From contig NZ_QQOA01000003.1 of assembly GCF_003443895.1 (NCBI RefSeq), positions 186,001 through 250,000 on the forward strand: a DNA stretch of 64,000 bases, in the 5' to 3' direction. A program made the position numbers and the translations under genes. Under the pieces are notes generated by a model, which ran no database searches, was not told the origin of the DNA, and worked only from the letters and a program-made list of their open reading frames with translations. Shown here one piece after another: positions 46,488-57,800 of this stretch. The first letter of the stretch is position 1; the number at the start of each line of letters is the position of its first letter. This stretch comes from Paraburkholderia phosphatilytica (GTDB lineage Bacteria; Pseudomonadota; Gammaproteobacteria; Burkholderiales; Burkholderiaceae).

Positions 46488-48014
46488 TCACGGCTCCAGA
46501 TGCAGCTCCTGGATCTTGCGCGTGATCGTATTGCGGCCAATGCCGAGCCGCTCCGCCGCTTCCACTTTTCGGCCGCGCGTGAAGTCGAGCGCCTCGCGAA
46601 TCACCGCGGCTTCGAAGCGCCGCGCGAGTTCGTCCATCACGTCCGCCGAATTCTCGCGCAACAGCCGTGCGACTTCGGTGCGCAGTCCGCTCTCCCACGC
46701 GGCGACGGGCGTCGCGACCGGCATGCCCGGCGCGCCGATCGGCGTCATCGGCAGCACGCCGGCGCCATTCATCGCGGCGCCTGTACCCGCCACGCCCACC
46801 GCGCCCACACCTTCGGGCGTGAGCACAGAAGAAGAAGGATCGATCGTCACGCCGGCCTGCGCCGGAACGAGATCCGGCGGCAGATCCTTGACTTCGATCG
46901 TCTGCGCGGGCGCCATCACGGTGAGCCAGTTCGCGAGATTCTCGAGCTGCCGGACATTGCCCGGAAACGGCAACGAGCTCAGATACGCGAGCGCCTCGTC
47001 CGATACCCGCTTCGGCTCGACGCCGAGGTCGCGCGCGCTCTTCTGCAGGAAATGACGCGTGAGCAGCGGGATGTCGTCGCTGCGTTCGCGCAGCGGCGGC
47101 AGACGCAGACGGATCACGTTCAGCCGGTGATACAGGTCTTCGCGGAACAGCCCCTGACGCACGCGCGTCTCGAGATTCTGGTGAGTCGCCGCGATCACGC
47201 GCACGTTCGCGCGCAACGGGTTGTGTCCGCCGACACGATAGAACTGCCCGTCCGACAGCACGCGCAACAGACGCGTCTGCAGATCGAACGGCATGTCGCC
47301 GATTTCGTCGAGAAACAGCGTGCCGTTCTCGGCCTGCTCGAAGCGGCCCTGACGCATCGCCTGCGCGCCGGTGAACGCGCCGCGCTCGTGACCGAAGAGT
47401 TCCGATTCGAGCAGGTCCTTCGGAATCGCCGCGGTGTTGAGCGCGATGAACGGACCGTTCGCGCGCGGGCTATGACGGTGCAAAGCACGCGCGACAAGCT
47501 CCTTGCCGGTGCCTGATTCGCCGGTGATGAGCACGGTTGCCGCCGAATGGGACAGCCGCCCGATCGCGCGGAACATGTCCTGCATCGCCGGCGCCTGGCC
47601 GAGCATTTCCGGTGCATCGGCAAGACGTTCGTCCCACACGTTCTCGCCGCGCATGCTCTCTTCCACCGCGCGACGGATCAGCTCGACGGCCTTGTCGACG
47701 TCGAACGGTTTCGCGAGATATTCGAATGCGCCGCCCTGGAATGCGGCGACCGCGCTATCGAGATCCGAGAACGCCGTCATGATGATGACGGGCAGCCCCG
47801 GCACGCGATCGCGCACGGTCTGCAGCAGCTCGAGCCCCGAGCCGCCCGGCATGCGGATGTCCGATACGAGCACCTGCGGACTGTCGTGATCGAGCGCGCT
47901 CGCGGCTTCTCGCACGTTCGCGAAGCTGCGGGTCGCGAAGTTCTCGCGGGCGAGTGCTTTCTCGAGCACCCAGCGGATCGATTGGTCGTCGTCTACTATC
48001 CAGATCGGCTTCAT
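46488..48014 (-). CDS. ntrC: Nitrogen regulation response regulator NtrC (NR-I)
   Basis: Sigma-54 activator of 508 residues. The receiver domain has the phospho-Asp in [13 protein letters not shown] (about residue 54). The AAA+ domain has Walker [12 protein letters not shown], the sigma-54 contact loop RGAFTGA and FLDEIGDMP. The C-terminal Fis-type helix-turn-helix is [21 protein letters not shown] Gly/Ala/Pro-rich linker (about residues 390-440) makes it longer than E. coli NtrC. It follows ntrB by 36 bp and is the partner expected to act at the glnA promoter. Confidence 0.97.
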   Translation of the reverse strand: MKPIWIVDDDQSIRWVLEKALARENFATRSFANVREAASALDHDSPQVLVSDIRMPGGSGLELLQTVRDRVPGLPVIIMTAFSDLDSAVAAFQGGAFEYLAKPFDVDKAVELIRRAVEESMRGENVWDERLADAPEMLGQAPAMQDMFRAIGRLSHSAATVLITGESGTGKELVARALHRHSPRANGPFIALNTAAIPKDLLESELFGHERGAFTGAQAMRQGRFEQAENGTLFLDEIGDMPFDLQTRLLRVLSDGQFYRVGGHNPLRANVRVIAATHQNLETRVRQGLFREDLYHRLNVIRLRLPPLRERSDDIPLLTRHFLQKSARDLGVEPKRVSDEALAYLSSLPFPGNVRQLENLANWLTVMAPAQTIEVKDLPPDLVPAQAGVTIDPSSSVLTPEGVGAVGVAGTGAAMNGAGVLPMTPIGAPGMPVATPVAAWESGLRTEVARLLRENSADVMDELARRFEAAVIREALDFTRGRKVEAAERLGIGRNTITRKIQELHLEP

Positions 48015-48050
48015 AGGGTCGGTCAGAAGTCTTTGATGTGCGTGTCGGTA

Positions 48051-49202
48051 TCAGTAGTCGAGCGGCAGCAGAATCTGAAACTCGGTGTGGCCCGGCCGGC
48101 TATCCACTTCGATCAGTCCTTCGTGTTGCTGAACAAAGGTCTGCGCGAGCGTGAGGCCGAGTCCGCTGCCATCCTCGCGTCCCGATACGAGCGGATAGAA
48201 GATGCGATCGCGGATATCGTCCGGAATGCCCGGGCCGTTATCGACGATATGCAAGTCCAATGCCAGCTTACATAAGCGTTTCGCAATCGTGACCTTGCGC
48301 GCGATGCGCGTGCGCAGCTCGATGCGCGCATCGCCCTGCGAGATGCGTTCGCGCAGCGCTTCGGCCGCATTGCGCACGATGTTCAGCACAGCCTGGATCA
48401 GCTGCTCCTTGTCGCCGCGCATGTCCGGCACGCTCACGTCGTAGTCGCGTTCCACCGTGAGGCCGCGCGGAAACTCCGCGAGGATCACCGCGCGCACGCG
48501 CTCGCACACCTCGTGAATATTCACGTCGCCGACGATATGCGGATGACGGTGCGGCTCGAGCAAACGGTCGACGAGCGTCTGCAGCCGGTCCGATTCCTTG
48601 ATGACAACCTGCGTGTACTCGCGCAGCTCGTCGCGTTCGCGCGCGGTCAGCTCGAACTCCAGCAGCTGCGCCGCGCCGCGGATTCCGCCAAGCGGGTTCT
48701 TGATCTCGTGCGCGAGGTTGCGGATCAACTGCTTGTTGACCGCCGTGAGATCCTGGATGCGCTCTTCGCGATCGGTGCGCAAATGCCGCTCGTTCTCGAA
48801 CAGCTCCAGCAGCACGTAGTCCTGCGCGATTTCCAGATGACCGACGATCGCATGCACATGCAGCGGCTCGCGGCCCGCGCGTTCCAGCACGGCATCGAGA
48901 TGGGTCGCATGAAAGCGGTGCTCGGCGATCGACGCGATCGTCGCGACGAGTTCGTCGGCGTTCGTGAAGATGTCGGGCCACGCCATCTGCGCGAGCTGAC
49001 GCCGCGACATGTCGAGCATCGACTCCGCCGACGGGTTCGCGAACGCAACTCTCAGCGTGCGCTTGTCGAGCACGAGCACGACCGTCGGCAGCGCCTCGAA
49101 GCCCGGCAGCAAACCGGACTCGGCTAGCTGGACATCGTCCGTCAATGCGTCCGTATGCGCCGCACCGCCTTTTCTTGCCTTGATCAGATTCTTGAGCACC
49201 AT
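48051..49202 (-). CDS. ntrB: Nitrogen regulation sensor kinase NtrB (NR-II)
   Basis: Soluble PAS-type histidine kinase/phosphatase of 383 residues from the ATG at 49202. It phosphorylates NtrC under nitrogen limitation and is normally controlled by PII. The PAS domain is about residues 38-150; the phospho-His is in LAHEIKNPLGGIRGAAQLL; the ATPase has NIVRNAAEAL, DNGPGIPDDI and GSGLGLTLAQT. No membrane segment, as expected. It lies 132 bp downstream of glnA and upstream of ntrC. Confidence 0.96.
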   Translation of the reverse strand: MVLKNLIKARKGGAAHTDALTDDVQLAESGLLPGFEALPTVVLVLDKRTLRVAFANPSAESMLDMSRRQLAQMAWPDIFTNADELVATIASIAEHRFHATHLDAVLERAGREPLHVHAIVGHLEIAQDYVLLELFENERHLRTDREERIQDLTAVNKQLIRNLAHEIKNPLGGIRGAAQLLEFELTARERDELREYTQVVIKESDRLQTLVDRLLEPHRHPHIVGDVNIHEVCERVRAVILAEFPRGLTVERDYDVSVPDMRGDKEQLIQAVLNIVRNAAEALRERISQGDARIELRTRIARKVTIAKRLCKLALDLHIVDNGPGIPDDIRDRIFYPLVSGREDGSGLGLTLAQTFVQQHEGLIEVDSRPGHTEFQILLPLDY

Positions 49203-49244
49203 CGTTCTTCGGTTGGCCGCAGGCAACGCCCGCCTTCATGAACG

Positions 49245-49271
49245 AAAAAGGGACGGCGGCGCCGTCCCTTT
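49245..49271 (-). terminator. Hairpin terminator between glnA and ntrB
   Basis: AAAGGGACGGC, loop GGC, GCCGTCCCTTT with T's on the minus strand. It is likely a partial terminator, allowing more glnA mRNA than ntrBC mRNA. Confidence 0.75.
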
Positions 49272-49334
49272 GATCATCGTGTGCGACGGGCGCGCGCTTC
49301 GCCGCCATTCAGCAAGCGAAGCGCCATGTGCCGC

Positions 49335-50750
49335 TTACAGCGAGTAGTACAGTTCGAACTCGACCGGGTGCGTCGTCATGCGCACGCGTTGCAGTTCGGC
49401 TTCCTTCAGCTCGAGGTACGCGTCGATCATGCCATCGGTGAACACGCCACCGCGCGTCAGGAACTCGCGATCCGCGTCGAGCGCGTCCAGCGCCTGATCG
49501 AGGCCGGCACACACGGTCGGGATCTTTGCATCCTCTTCCGGCGGCAGGTCGTACAGGTTCTTGTCGGCCGCTTCGCCCGGATGGATCTTGTTCTGCACGC
49601 CGTCGAGACCCGCCATCATCAGTGCCGAGAAGCACAGGTACGGATTCGCCATCGGATCCGGGAAGCGCGTTTCGATACGGCGACCCTTCGGATTGCTGAC
49701 GTGCGGAATACGGATCGAGGCCGAGCGGTTGCGCGCCGAGTAGGCGAGCTTCACCGGTGCTTCGAAGTGCGGCACGAGACGCTTGTACGAGTTCGTCGTC
49801 GGGTTCGTGATCGCGTTCAGCGCGCGTGCATGCTTGATGATGCCGCCGATGTAGAACAGCGCGAATTCCGACAGGCCGGCGTAGCCGTTGCCCGCGAACA
49901 GGTTCTGGCCGTCCTTCCAGATCGACTGGTGAACGTGCATGCCCGAACCGTTGTCGCCGACCACCGGCTTCGGCATGAACGTTGCCGTCTTGCCGTACGT
50001 GTGCGCGACGTTATGGACGATGTACTTCAGTTGCTGCGTCCAGTCGGCGCGCTGCACGAGCGTCGAGAACTTGGTGCCGATTTCGTTCTGGCCTTGACCC
50101 GCCACTTCGTGGTGGTGCACTTCGACCGGAATGCCGATCTGCTCGAGCAGCAGACACATTTCCGAGCGGATGTCCTGGAACGAATCCACCGGTGCGACCG
50201 GGAAGTAGCCGCCCTTCACGCCCGGACGGTGACCGACGTTGCCGCCTTCGAATTCCTTGCCCGACGACCACGGTGCTTCTTCCGAGCCGATCTTCACGAA
50301 GCAGCCCGACATGTCCGTATTCCACTGGACCGAGTCGAAAATGAAGAATTCCGGCTCCGGACCGAAGTACGCCGTGTCGCCCAGACCCGAGCTCTTCAGG
50401 TACGCTTCGGCGCGCTTCGCGAGCGAGCGCGGATCGCGTTCGTAACCCTTGCCGTCCGCCGGTTCGACGACGTCGCAGGTCATGACGAGCGTCGACTCTT
50501 CGTAGAACGGGTCGATGAAGGCCGTGTCCGCATCCGGCACGAGCAGCATGTCCGATGCTTCGATGCCCTTCCAGCCGGCGATCGAGGAACCGTCGAACGC
50601 ATGGCCGCTTTCGAATTTGTCTTCGTCGAATGCCGACACCGGCACCGAAACGTGTTGTTCCTTGCCGCGCGTGTCGGTGAAACGGAAGTCGACAAACTTG
50701 ACGTCCTCGTCCTTGACGAGTTGCACGACGTCGGCCACGGATTTGCTCAT
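49335..50750 (-). CDS. glnA: Glutamine synthetase type I
   Basis: Makes glutamine from glutamate and ammonia; 471 residues, normal for the dodecameric GSI-beta type. Signatures are [17 protein letters not shown] near the N terminus, the ATP-binding [16 protein letters not shown], and the adenylylation site NLYDLPPEE near residue 400, so it can be regulated by GlnE. It is driven by a sigma-54 promoter with upstream NtrC-like sites. The hairpin at 49245 separates it from ntrBC. Confidence 0.97.
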   Translation of the reverse strand: MSKSVADVVQLVKDEDVKFVDFRFTDTRGKEQHVSVPVSAFDEDKFESGHAFDGSSIAGWKGIEASDMLLVPDADTAFIDPFYEESTLVMTCDVVEPADGKGYERDPRSLAKRAEAYLKSSGLGDTAYFGPEPEFFIFDSVQWNTDMSGCFVKIGSEEAPWSSGKEFEGGNVGHRPGVKGGYFPVAPVDSFQDIRSEMCLLLEQIGIPVEVHHHEVAGQGQNEIGTKFSTLVQRADWTQQLKYIVHNVAHTYGKTATFMPKPVVGDNGSGMHVHQSIWKDGQNLFAGNGYAGLSEFALFYIGGIIKHARALNAITNPTTNSYKRLVPHFEAPVKLAYSARNRSASIRIPHVSNPKGRRIETRFPDPMANPYLCFSALMMAGLDGVQNKIHPGEAADKNLYDLPPEEDAKIPTVCAGLDQALDALDADREFLTRGGVFTDGMIDAYLELKEAELQRVRMTTHPVEFELYYSL

Positions 50751-50870
50751 AACCTATCTCCTGATTAACGAATTCGGCGATTGATGCCGCCGCCCAATCT
50801 AGCTGACCCATTTCCCCGAGTCCATATCGTCTGCACGATATGCAGGGTTCCAGATCGATCCGCACGGTAA

Positions 50871-50887
50871 AAGCAGCTTCCGTGCCA
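50871..50887 (-). promoter_or_regulatory. Sigma-54 promoter of glnA
   Basis: Minus strand TGGCACGGAAGCTGCTT: a perfect -24 TGGCAC and a -12 CTGC with the correct 5-bp spacing (consensus TGGCAC-N5-TTGC). It starts transcription about 110 bp before the glnA ATG. Confidence 0.82.
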
Positions 50888-50986
50888 TGAATGCGCCAAC
50901 CCGGCGCAAACCCGCACCGCCACACGCGTTCGGCGCATTTCTCCATGCGCCGTGCGCGGGCGTGGCCGCTTGCGTCCAACGGTCAC

Positions 50987-51003
50987 CGCACCACATCAGT
51001 GCA
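50987..51003 (-). promoter_or_regulatory. NtrC-binding site (promoter-proximal)
   Basis: Minus strand TGCACTGATGTGGTGCG, close to the consensus TGCACC-N5-GGTGCA, centred about 133 bp upstream of the expected start site. A typical enhancer position. Confidence 0.7.
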
Positions 51004-51027
51004 AACACAGGTCGCACCCCATGTTCG

Positions 51028-51044
51028 CGCATTGTTTCGGTGCA
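51028..51044 (-). promoter_or_regulatory. NtrC-like site (distal)
   Basis: Minus strand TGCACCGAAACAATGCG. The left half is perfect and the right half weaker. Its centre is 41 bp (about four helical turns) from the proximal site. Confidence 0.5.
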
Positions 51045-51249
51045 TCACATCTTCATTGCACCGTTATAGGGCATTCGGTCTTCGGCCGCCAGTTGCGCCC
51101 AGCTTCGACCACCTTCAACCTTCGTCAGCCCCGTTCGCAGCAGTCGCGCCGCGCCACCGAAGCCGCCCAGCTTCGTCTCCAGCGCTGCGCGCTAGAATGA
51201 CCGTCTGGCCTGCATCCCTCTACCCACGGACACACGGAGACCCACCGCC

Positions 51250-51714
51250 ATGAGTACGCTCGAACAGCTCTACGCCCAGGCCGACAAACGGCGCGTCGAC
51301 AGCCAGTTGCCCTATGCGGGCGCGATCTCGCCCGCCGAAGGATTCGAGCTGCTGCAGCTCGATCCGGGCGCGCGTCTCGTCGACGTCCGGACCCGCGCGG
51401 AGCTCGACTGGGTCGGCCGGCCGGTGATCGGCGACGGCCAGTACGCGCATGTCGAATGGACCCGCTACCCCGGCGGCGTGCCGAACCCCGAATTCCTCGA
51501 TCAGCTGCGTGCGATCGCGGGCACCGACGCACCGGTCCTGTTCCTGTGCCGCAGCGCCGCCCGCTCGAAGCTCGCCGCGATCGCCGCGACCCAGGCCGGC
51601 TTCACGCGCGCGTTCGACCTGCTGGAAGGCTTCGAAGGCGACAAGGACGGCCAGGGGCATCGCAAAACGGTCTCCGGCTGGTGCTTCCGCGGCCTGCCGT
51701 GGATCGGCGCGTAA
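51250..51714 (+). CDS. Rhodanese-like domain protein
   Basis: A 154-residue single-domain rhodanese. The active-site loop is CRSAARS with nucleophile Cys100, suited to carrying a persulfide. The N-terminal CH2A-type stretch is ARLVDVRTRAELDWVG. No signal peptide. The loop length is that of sulfurtransferases rather than Cdc25 phosphatases. Substrate unknown. Confidence 0.92.
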   Translation: MSTLEQLYAQADKRRVDSQLPYAGAISPAEGFELLQLDPGARLVDVRTRAELDWVGRPVIGDGQYAHVEWTRYPGGVPNPEFLDQLRAIAGTDAPVLFLCRSAARSKLAAIAATQAGFTRAFDLLEGFEGDKDGQGHRKTVSGWCFRGLPWIGA

Positions 51715-51863
51715 TAGCACAATGCGCGCGTATCGACGGCGGTGTTACATCAAGCCCGACGCATCGTGCGATGCTCGCCGCGCGATGTGACACCGCCGTG
51801 ATCGAAACCTCAACAGCGGGCGCTATGCCGCGTTGACATCGCGCGGCGCATCGCCCAACCCGG

Positions 51864-52688
51864 TCAACCTGCCTTCTGCCCACCCGTCGCATCCGGCTCG
51901 ACGATATCGCCGCCCAGCAGGTGCACGCCTTCGCGCAGCTTCACGAACGCCGCCTGCACCGCTTCCGGCTCGCCTTTCACGCCCAGATCGATATGCCGGC
52001 GCGCATAGACGCCGCCGCGCTCCGCATCGCCGACGCTCGGCAGGCTGAACACCCGCACGCCCGGGAAGTCGTGCTCGATCTTCTCCATCAGCGGCGTGAG
52101 CGTCGACTCGGGCAGCTCGAACACCAGCAGCGACTTCTCCGCATGCGGCGTGGCGTGATGCAGATGCTCGTACTTCGTATCCAGCACCCATTCGATCATC
52201 GGCCACGCCATCACTGGAAAGCCCGGCACGAAGTGGTGATCGCCGAGCGAGAAGCCCGGAATCGTGTTGTAGCCGTTCGGAATGATCGTGGCGCCGCGCG
52301 GGAACGTGCCCATGTTCAGCCGATGCCGGTTCTCCGGCGAATCGAGGTCGACCGGGCCGTCGCCCTGATGCATGTCGCTGATGCGCTGCTGGATCAGCAC
52401 CTTCGCGTCCGGATGCAGTTCGAGCGGCACGCCGAGCGCCGCCGCCGCGCACTGCCGCGTGTGGTCGTCGGGCGTCGCGCCGATGCCGCCCGTCGAAAAC
52501 ACGATGTCGCCCGACGCGAGCGTGCGGCGCAGCGTCGCCGTGATGCGCGCGGGATCGTCGCCGACGTATTCGGCCCAGTCGAGCGACAGGCCGCGCGCGG
52601 TCAGGAGTTCGATGACCTTGGCGAGATGCTTGTCGGTACGGCGGCCCGACAGGATTTCATCGCCGATGATGATGACGCCGAATGCCAT
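51864..52688 (-). CDS. Molybdopterin-binding (MoaB/CinA N-terminal-like) protein
   Basis: A 274-residue protein starting MAFGVIIIGDEILSGRRTDKH at the ATG at 52688 (GAGAG upstream). It has the MoCF-BD fold signature FSTGGIGATPDDHT. It corresponds to the N-terminal half of CinA and lacks the C-terminal amidohydrolase half, as in stand-alone relatives. Those relatives have been linked to nucleotide or ADP-ribose hydrolysis or molybdopterin binding; the role here is not clear. It lies 23 bp from the membrane-protein gene, likely the same operon. Confidence 0.88.
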   Translation of the reverse strand: MAFGVIIIGDEILSGRRTDKHLAKVIELLTARGLSLDWAEYVGDDPARITATLRRTLASGDIVFSTGGIGATPDDHTRQCAAAALGVPLELHPDAKVLIQQRISDMHQGDGPVDLDSPENRHRLNMGTFPRGATIIPNGYNTIPGFSLGDHHFVPGFPVMAWPMIEWVLDTKYEHLHHATPHAEKSLLVFELPESTLTPLMEKIEHDFPGVRVFSLPSVGDAERGGVYARRHIDLGVKGEPEAVQAAFVKLREGVHLLGGDIVEPDATGGQKAG

Positions 52689-52711
52689 GACGGTCTCTCG
52701 TTCGAAGATGG

Positions 52712-53542
52712 TCAATAAGGAAGTGTCGCCGAAGTCTGCGGATGCTGCGCTTCGGCGCGCATGCGCTGCAGCGCGCGCAGGCAGTACCACGCGAACCACA
52801 GCGCCGTGAACACGAGAATCAGCGAGTAGATCCAGATCGTGATCGCGGTAATGACCGGGAACAGCGGAATCAGCCACACCGACGACGCCCACAGCAAGGT
52901 CGGCAGCGAGCCGATCATCCCGCTCGCGACGCCGATCAGCAGCAGCGGCAAACGGTAGCGCTTCACGAGCGCGCGCCGCTCGTCACGCGAAGCATGCAGC
53001 GCGAGCGCATCGTAGGTCATCACGCGATAGGTCAGCCAGCCCCACAGCAGCGGCGGCACCAGCGCGAAGAACGGCGGCCAGATCCACAGCGGGATCGTCA
53101 CGACGAGCAGCACGAGACACACGATCGTGGTCCACAGCGAATGCAGGATGCTGCCGTACCACGTGCCGCCGCGCCGCATATCGAGATTCGCGAACTGCCG
53201 CGCCGACAGGTGCCGCACGACCGCCGGCATCGACAGCGTCGCGATCAGCAGCAGCACGCTGACGACGATCAGCGGAATCATCATCATGATCACGATGAAC
53301 GGCGCGATGAACGCATGCGCCGACGAGAAGCCGAGCCAGTCGAACAGGTGATAGAGCCACGTCGTCAGCGACCAGCTCTCGAGCCAGCCGCTCGTCGTGC
53401 CGACCAGCCACTGCCACGACAGATACAGGACGGCGCCCCACACGATGGCGGCCACCGCGAACGGCTTGAACGTCAGCCAGAGCATGCGCGGATGAAGCGC
53501 GCTCGACAGCGCGCGTCCAAATGAGCGCAACAGATCGTTCAT
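52712..53542 (-). CDS. EI24 domain integral membrane protein
   Basis: A 276-residue protein with about six membrane segments (e.g. AFIAPFIVIMMMIPLIVVSVLLLIA and TIVCLVLLVVTIPLWIWPPFF by position 77-175). It belongs to the EI24/CysZ superfamily. CysZ is a sulfate transporter, but this subgroup is not shown to transport sulfate. It starts just upstream of the molybdopterin-binding protein gene and is likely co-transcribed with it. Confidence 0.85.
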   Translation of the reverse strand: MNDLLRSFGRALSSALHPRMLWLTFKPFAVAAIVWGAVLYLSWQWLVGTTSGWLESWSLTTWLYHLFDWLGFSSAHAFIAPFIVIMMMIPLIVVSVLLLIATLSMPAVVRHLSARQFANLDMRRGGTWYGSILHSLWTTIVCLVLLVVTIPLWIWPPFFALVPPLLWGWLTYRVMTYDALALHASRDERRALVKRYRLPLLLIGVASGMIGSLPTLLWASSVWLIPLFPVITAITIWIYSLILVFTALWFAWYCLRALQRMRAEAQHPQTSATLPY

Positions 53543-53738
53543 GCGGACCTGATGAGTGTGCTGTTGAAGGAAAATCGCGGACCGTGCGAAACGCGAACAG
53601 GATAAACCAGGCGCGCGCCGGTCGCTCGGTTCGCGTGCCGGCGCGTAACAGATGGGACGGAATGGGCGCCGCGGCTGCGAGCGCAGCCCGCGGCAAAGGG
53701 TGAAGTCAAGCGGTGCTCATGTGGCGCTCAGGTGCCAC

Positions 53739-54746
53739 TCAAGCGCCGTTCGGCGCGGTCACCGGCGCGCGGTTGTAGAAGTAGATGCCGTGCGGCGAGC
53801 GGCCCACCGCGATGGTCTGGATCAGCTTGCGGGTGGTGAGGTCGATCACGCCGACGTGCTTCGCGAAACGGAACGTGACCCACAGGTAGCGCTTGTCCGC
53901 GGACAGCTCCATGTCGTCGGGGCCTGGCAGCAGGCCCGTGATATCGCCGACGTTGGTGAGCGTGTCTTCGTCGATGATGCTGATGGTGCTCGCCACGCGG
54001 TTCGACACCGCGACATGCTTGCCGTCCACCAGCGAACGGAAGTTGTGCGCGCCCGCGCCGGTGTGGATCGTCTTCACGACCTGCTGCCTGCGCCAGTCGA
54101 CCACGGCCACGTAATCGGCGCCCGTCATGCCAACCAGCAGATATTTGTCGCCGGGCGTCATCCACAGCCCCGCCGGCACCTTGCCGACCTTCATCTTCCA
54201 CTTGAGCGTCTGCGTGGGCAGATCGATTGCCGCGAGTTCGCCCGACACCTGCAGCGAGATGAACACCGTGCTGCTGTCGTTCGAAAACACAATGTGGCTC
54301 GGCATCACCGCGAGCGGCAGGCGCTTCGCGAGCGTGATGTTCTGGCCGTCATAGTGGTAAATATCCAGGCGGTCGAGCCGCAGGCCGGTGGTGACGAGCC
54401 ACTTGCGGTCCGGCGAGAAACCGATCTGGTACGGGTCCTCGATGTTCTCCACCCAGCGTTGCGGCTTGCCCGTCTTCGGGTCGACGAACATCAGGTTGTT
54501 CGACACCGAGTTCGCGACGATCAGCGACGTGTTGTCCGGCGTCGGCATCAGGTGATGCGGCTCCTTGCCGGTGGGCACCGTGCCCACCACCTGATGCGAC
54601 GCTTCATCGATGAGGCTCAGCGTCGCCTCGCCCGAGTTCAGCACGATCACGTTGTTCGCGTGCGCGGCGGTTGAAAAGAGGCTTGCGGCCGTCAGTAGCG
54701 TGGCGGCAACGGCGCGGGTGAAACGGGAAGAGAAAAGTAGGCGCAT
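53739..54746 (-). CDS. Periplasmic YncE-like beta-propeller protein
   Basis: A 335-residue secreted protein with a signal peptide (residues 1-30, cleavage likely after AAHA). Repeats typical of a seven-bladed propeller follow, such as NNVIVLNSGEATLSLIDEAS, TSLIVANSVSNNLMFVDPKT and HVAVSNRVASTISIIDEDT. No catalytic motif is visible. Such proteins bind DNA, metals or substrates in the periplasm. The next gene is hrpA in the same direction, 128 bp upstream. Confidence 0.87.
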   Translation of the reverse strand: MRLLFSSRFTRAVAATLLTAASLFSTAAHANNVIVLNSGEATLSLIDEASHQVVGTVPTGKEPHHLMPTPDNTSLIVANSVSNNLMFVDPKTGKPQRWVENIEDPYQIGFSPDRKWLVTTGLRLDRLDIYHYDGQNITLAKRLPLAVMPSHIVFSNDSSTVFISLQVSGELAAIDLPTQTLKWKMKVGKVPAGLWMTPGDKYLLVGMTGADYVAVVDWRRQQVVKTIHTGAGAHNFRSLVDGKHVAVSNRVASTISIIDEDTLTNVGDITGLLPGPDDMELSADKRYLWVTFRFAKHVGVIDLTTRKLIQTIAVGRSPHGIYFYNRAPVTAPNGA

Positions 54747-54874
54747 GAACAGTCACATCGAAGAGCAGGCGCCATTGTAAAACGTTTGCAAGGCTACGCG
54801 GCCTGCGGCGAATCGCGGCAGCGCGCGCCTGTTTTTCGAACGCACGGGCGCAGACGCCACCGCAACGGCCAGCG

Positions 54875-57800
54875 TTAGCGCTGCATCGACTCCCACACCT
54901 TGTGCAGCCGCTTCACCGACACCGGCATCGGCGTGCGCAATTCCTGCGCGAACAGCGACACCCGCAGCTCTTCGAGCAGCCAGCGGAACTCCGCGAGCCG
55001 CGGATCGGCGACGCCGCCGCGCTGCGACACCGAGCGCTGGAAATGCTGGAACAGCGGCTGGAACTCGGCGAACTGCCGGGCATCGCGCGCCGGGTCGGCC
55101 TTCAGCTTGTCGATGCGCAGCGCGGTCGCCTTCAGATAGCGCGGGAAATGCACGAGCTGCGCATACGGCGTATCGACGACGAAGCGCTTGCCGATCAGCG
55201 TGTCGAGCTGCTGCTGCATGTCGGCATACGCGGCGCCGAACGACTTCGCCTGCGCGAGCTTCTTCGTCACCGTCGCGTACTCGGCGAGGATCTGGCCGGC
55301 GAGCCGCGCGATCTCCTGCGCGAGCAGCGTCAGACGGCTGCGGCCTTCGTCGCGACGCGTGTGGAAGCTCGCGTCGTCGTCGGGCAGCGGGTCCTGCAGG
55401 CAAGCGCGGTCGAGCGTCGTATCGATCAGCTGATCGCGCAGCTCGTCCTGGGTTGCCTTCGACATCAACTGCATCGCCATCTCGCGCAGCCTGGGCAGGT
55501 TCTTCTCGAGATAGCGGATCGGCTCGCGCAGCTGCAGCGCGAACAGGCGCCGCAGTCCCGCGCGATGGATACGCGCGGCTTCGTCGGGCGCATCGAACAC
55601 TTCGACATCGCAGTGCGTGCCGCGATCGACGAGCGCCGGATAGCCGTACAGCGTCTGGCCGCCACGGCGGATTTCGAGCAGCTCGGGCAGCTTGCCGAAA
55701 TTCCAGGTGGACAGGTTTTCGTAGAGCGCGGTGGCTTGAGTGTCACCGCCTGCGCTTCTTGTGCCCGTGCCCGTGCCGGCGGCTGCGGCAGCCGGCGTAT
55801 GCGGCGCATTCACAGGCCGCGCCGCGACCTGCCCGCGCGCACCCGCCGCAGCCGGCGTACCCCCAGCACCCACACCAAGCGCCGCACCCGCAGCCCCCGA
55901 CACGATCTTCTGGAACTGCTGCTGCGCTTCGCCGCCCAGTTCCGCGCGCAGCTGCGCGAGGTTGCGGCCCATCGCGAGCTGCCGTCCGTGCTCGTCGATC
56001 ACCTTGAAGTTCATGAACAGGTGCTTCGGCAGCGTCTCGAGCTTGAAGTCGGTCTGCTTCATCGCGACCTGGGTCTGCTCACGCACATCGGCGATCAGCG
56101 AGTCGACGAGACTGCCCGCGCCGAACCGCTCCGCGCCATGACGGTCGACGAAACCGGCCGCGTACTCGGGCATTGGCACGCAGTGACGCCGCAGCTTCTG
56201 CGGCAACGACTTGATCAGCAGCTGCACCTTCTCCTTCAGCATGCCCGGCACGAGCCATTCGCAGCGGCGCGCGTCGACCTGATTCAACGCGTAGAGCGGC
56301 ACCGCGAGCGTCACGCCGTCGCGCGGTGTGCCGGGCTCGAAGTGATACGACAGCGCCATCTCGACGCCCGCCATCGTCATGCGCTTCGGGAACAGCTCGG
56401 TCGTGATGCCGGCCGCTTCGTGGCGCATCAGATCGTCGCGCGACAGGAACAGGAGGCGCGTCTTGCCGTCCTGCTCGCCGCGCCTTTTCAGCTCGTCGCG
56501 ATACCAGCGCTCGAACGCGGCGCCGGTGTGAATGCCGGCGGGCAGTGCGTCGTCGTAGAACGCGAAGATCAGCTCGTCGTCGACCAGCACGTCCTGACGC
56601 CGCGACTTGTGTTCGAGCTGCTCGATCTCCGCGAGCAGCTTGCGGTTGTGCGCGAAGAACGGCAGCTTCGTGTCGAACTCGCCTTCGACGAGCGCGCCGC
56701 GAATGAAGAGCTCGCGCGCACGCGCCGGATCCTGCCTGCCGAACGCAACCCGGCGACGGTTATAGATGGTGAGCCCATGCAGCACGCCGCGCTCGAATGC
56801 GCTCACCTGCGCCGCGCGCTTTTCCCAGTGCGGCTCGGACAGCGACTTCTTCAGCAGATGCGCACCCACGCGCTCGATCCATTCGGGCTCGATCTTCGCG
56901 ATGCAGCGCGCGTACAGCCGGCTCGTCTCGACGAGTTCCGCGGCCATCACCCAGCGCCCCGCCTTCTTCACGAGCGCGGAGCCGGGCCACAAGTGGAACT
57001 TGATGCCGCGCGCGCCTAGGTAATACGGTTCGTCGTCGGCCTTGAGGCCGAGGTTGCCGAGCAGGCCCGTCAGCAGCGCGAGATGCACCTGCTCGAAGGT
57101 TGCGTCCGCTTCGTTCAGCCGCCAGCCATGTTCGCGCACCACGGTGAGCAGCTGCGAATGCACGTCGCGCCATTCGCGCAGACGCAGATGCGACAGGAAA
57201 TTCGCGCGGCACGCATCCACCAGCTGCCGGTTCGACTTCTTGTGCGCGACCGCTTCCTCGAACCACGTCCAGATCTTCAGCCATTGCAAAAATTCGGAGC
57301 GCTCGTCGGCGAACCTGCGGTGCGCCTGGTCGGCCTGCTCCTGCGCTTCGATCGGACGGTCGCGCGGGTCCTGCACGGACAACGCGCTGGCGATGATCAG
57401 CACTTCGCGCAGCGACTGGTGATCGCGCGCGGCGAGAATCATCCGGCCGACGCGCGGGTCGAGCGGCAACCGCGCGAGTTCGCGGCCGGTCGGCGTGAGC
57501 GCGTTGTCGTCGTCGACCGCGCCGAGTTCGTTCAGCAGCTGATAGCCGTCCGCGATCGCGCGGCCCGGCGGCGGCTCGATGAACGGGAACGTTTCGATCG
57601 CCGTCAGATGCAGCGACTTCATCCGCAGAATGACCGCCGCGAGCGACGACCGCAGAATCTCCGGATCGGTGAAGCGCGGCCGCGCGATGAAATCGCTTTC
57701 TTCGTAGAGGCGGATGCACACGCCATCCGCGACCCGGCCGCAGCGGCCCGCGCGCTGGTTCGCCGCCGCCTGCGAGATCGCTTCGACCTGCAGCTGCTCG

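Larger units (their letters stand above)
50751..51249. other. glnA/rhodanese divergent control region
   Basis: 499 bp without a gene. Besides the sigma-54 promoter and the two NtrC-like sites, it contains an inverted repeat ATATCGT-CTGC-ACGATAT at 50824-50841, about 25 bp downstream of the expected glnA transcription start. Confidence 0.7.
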
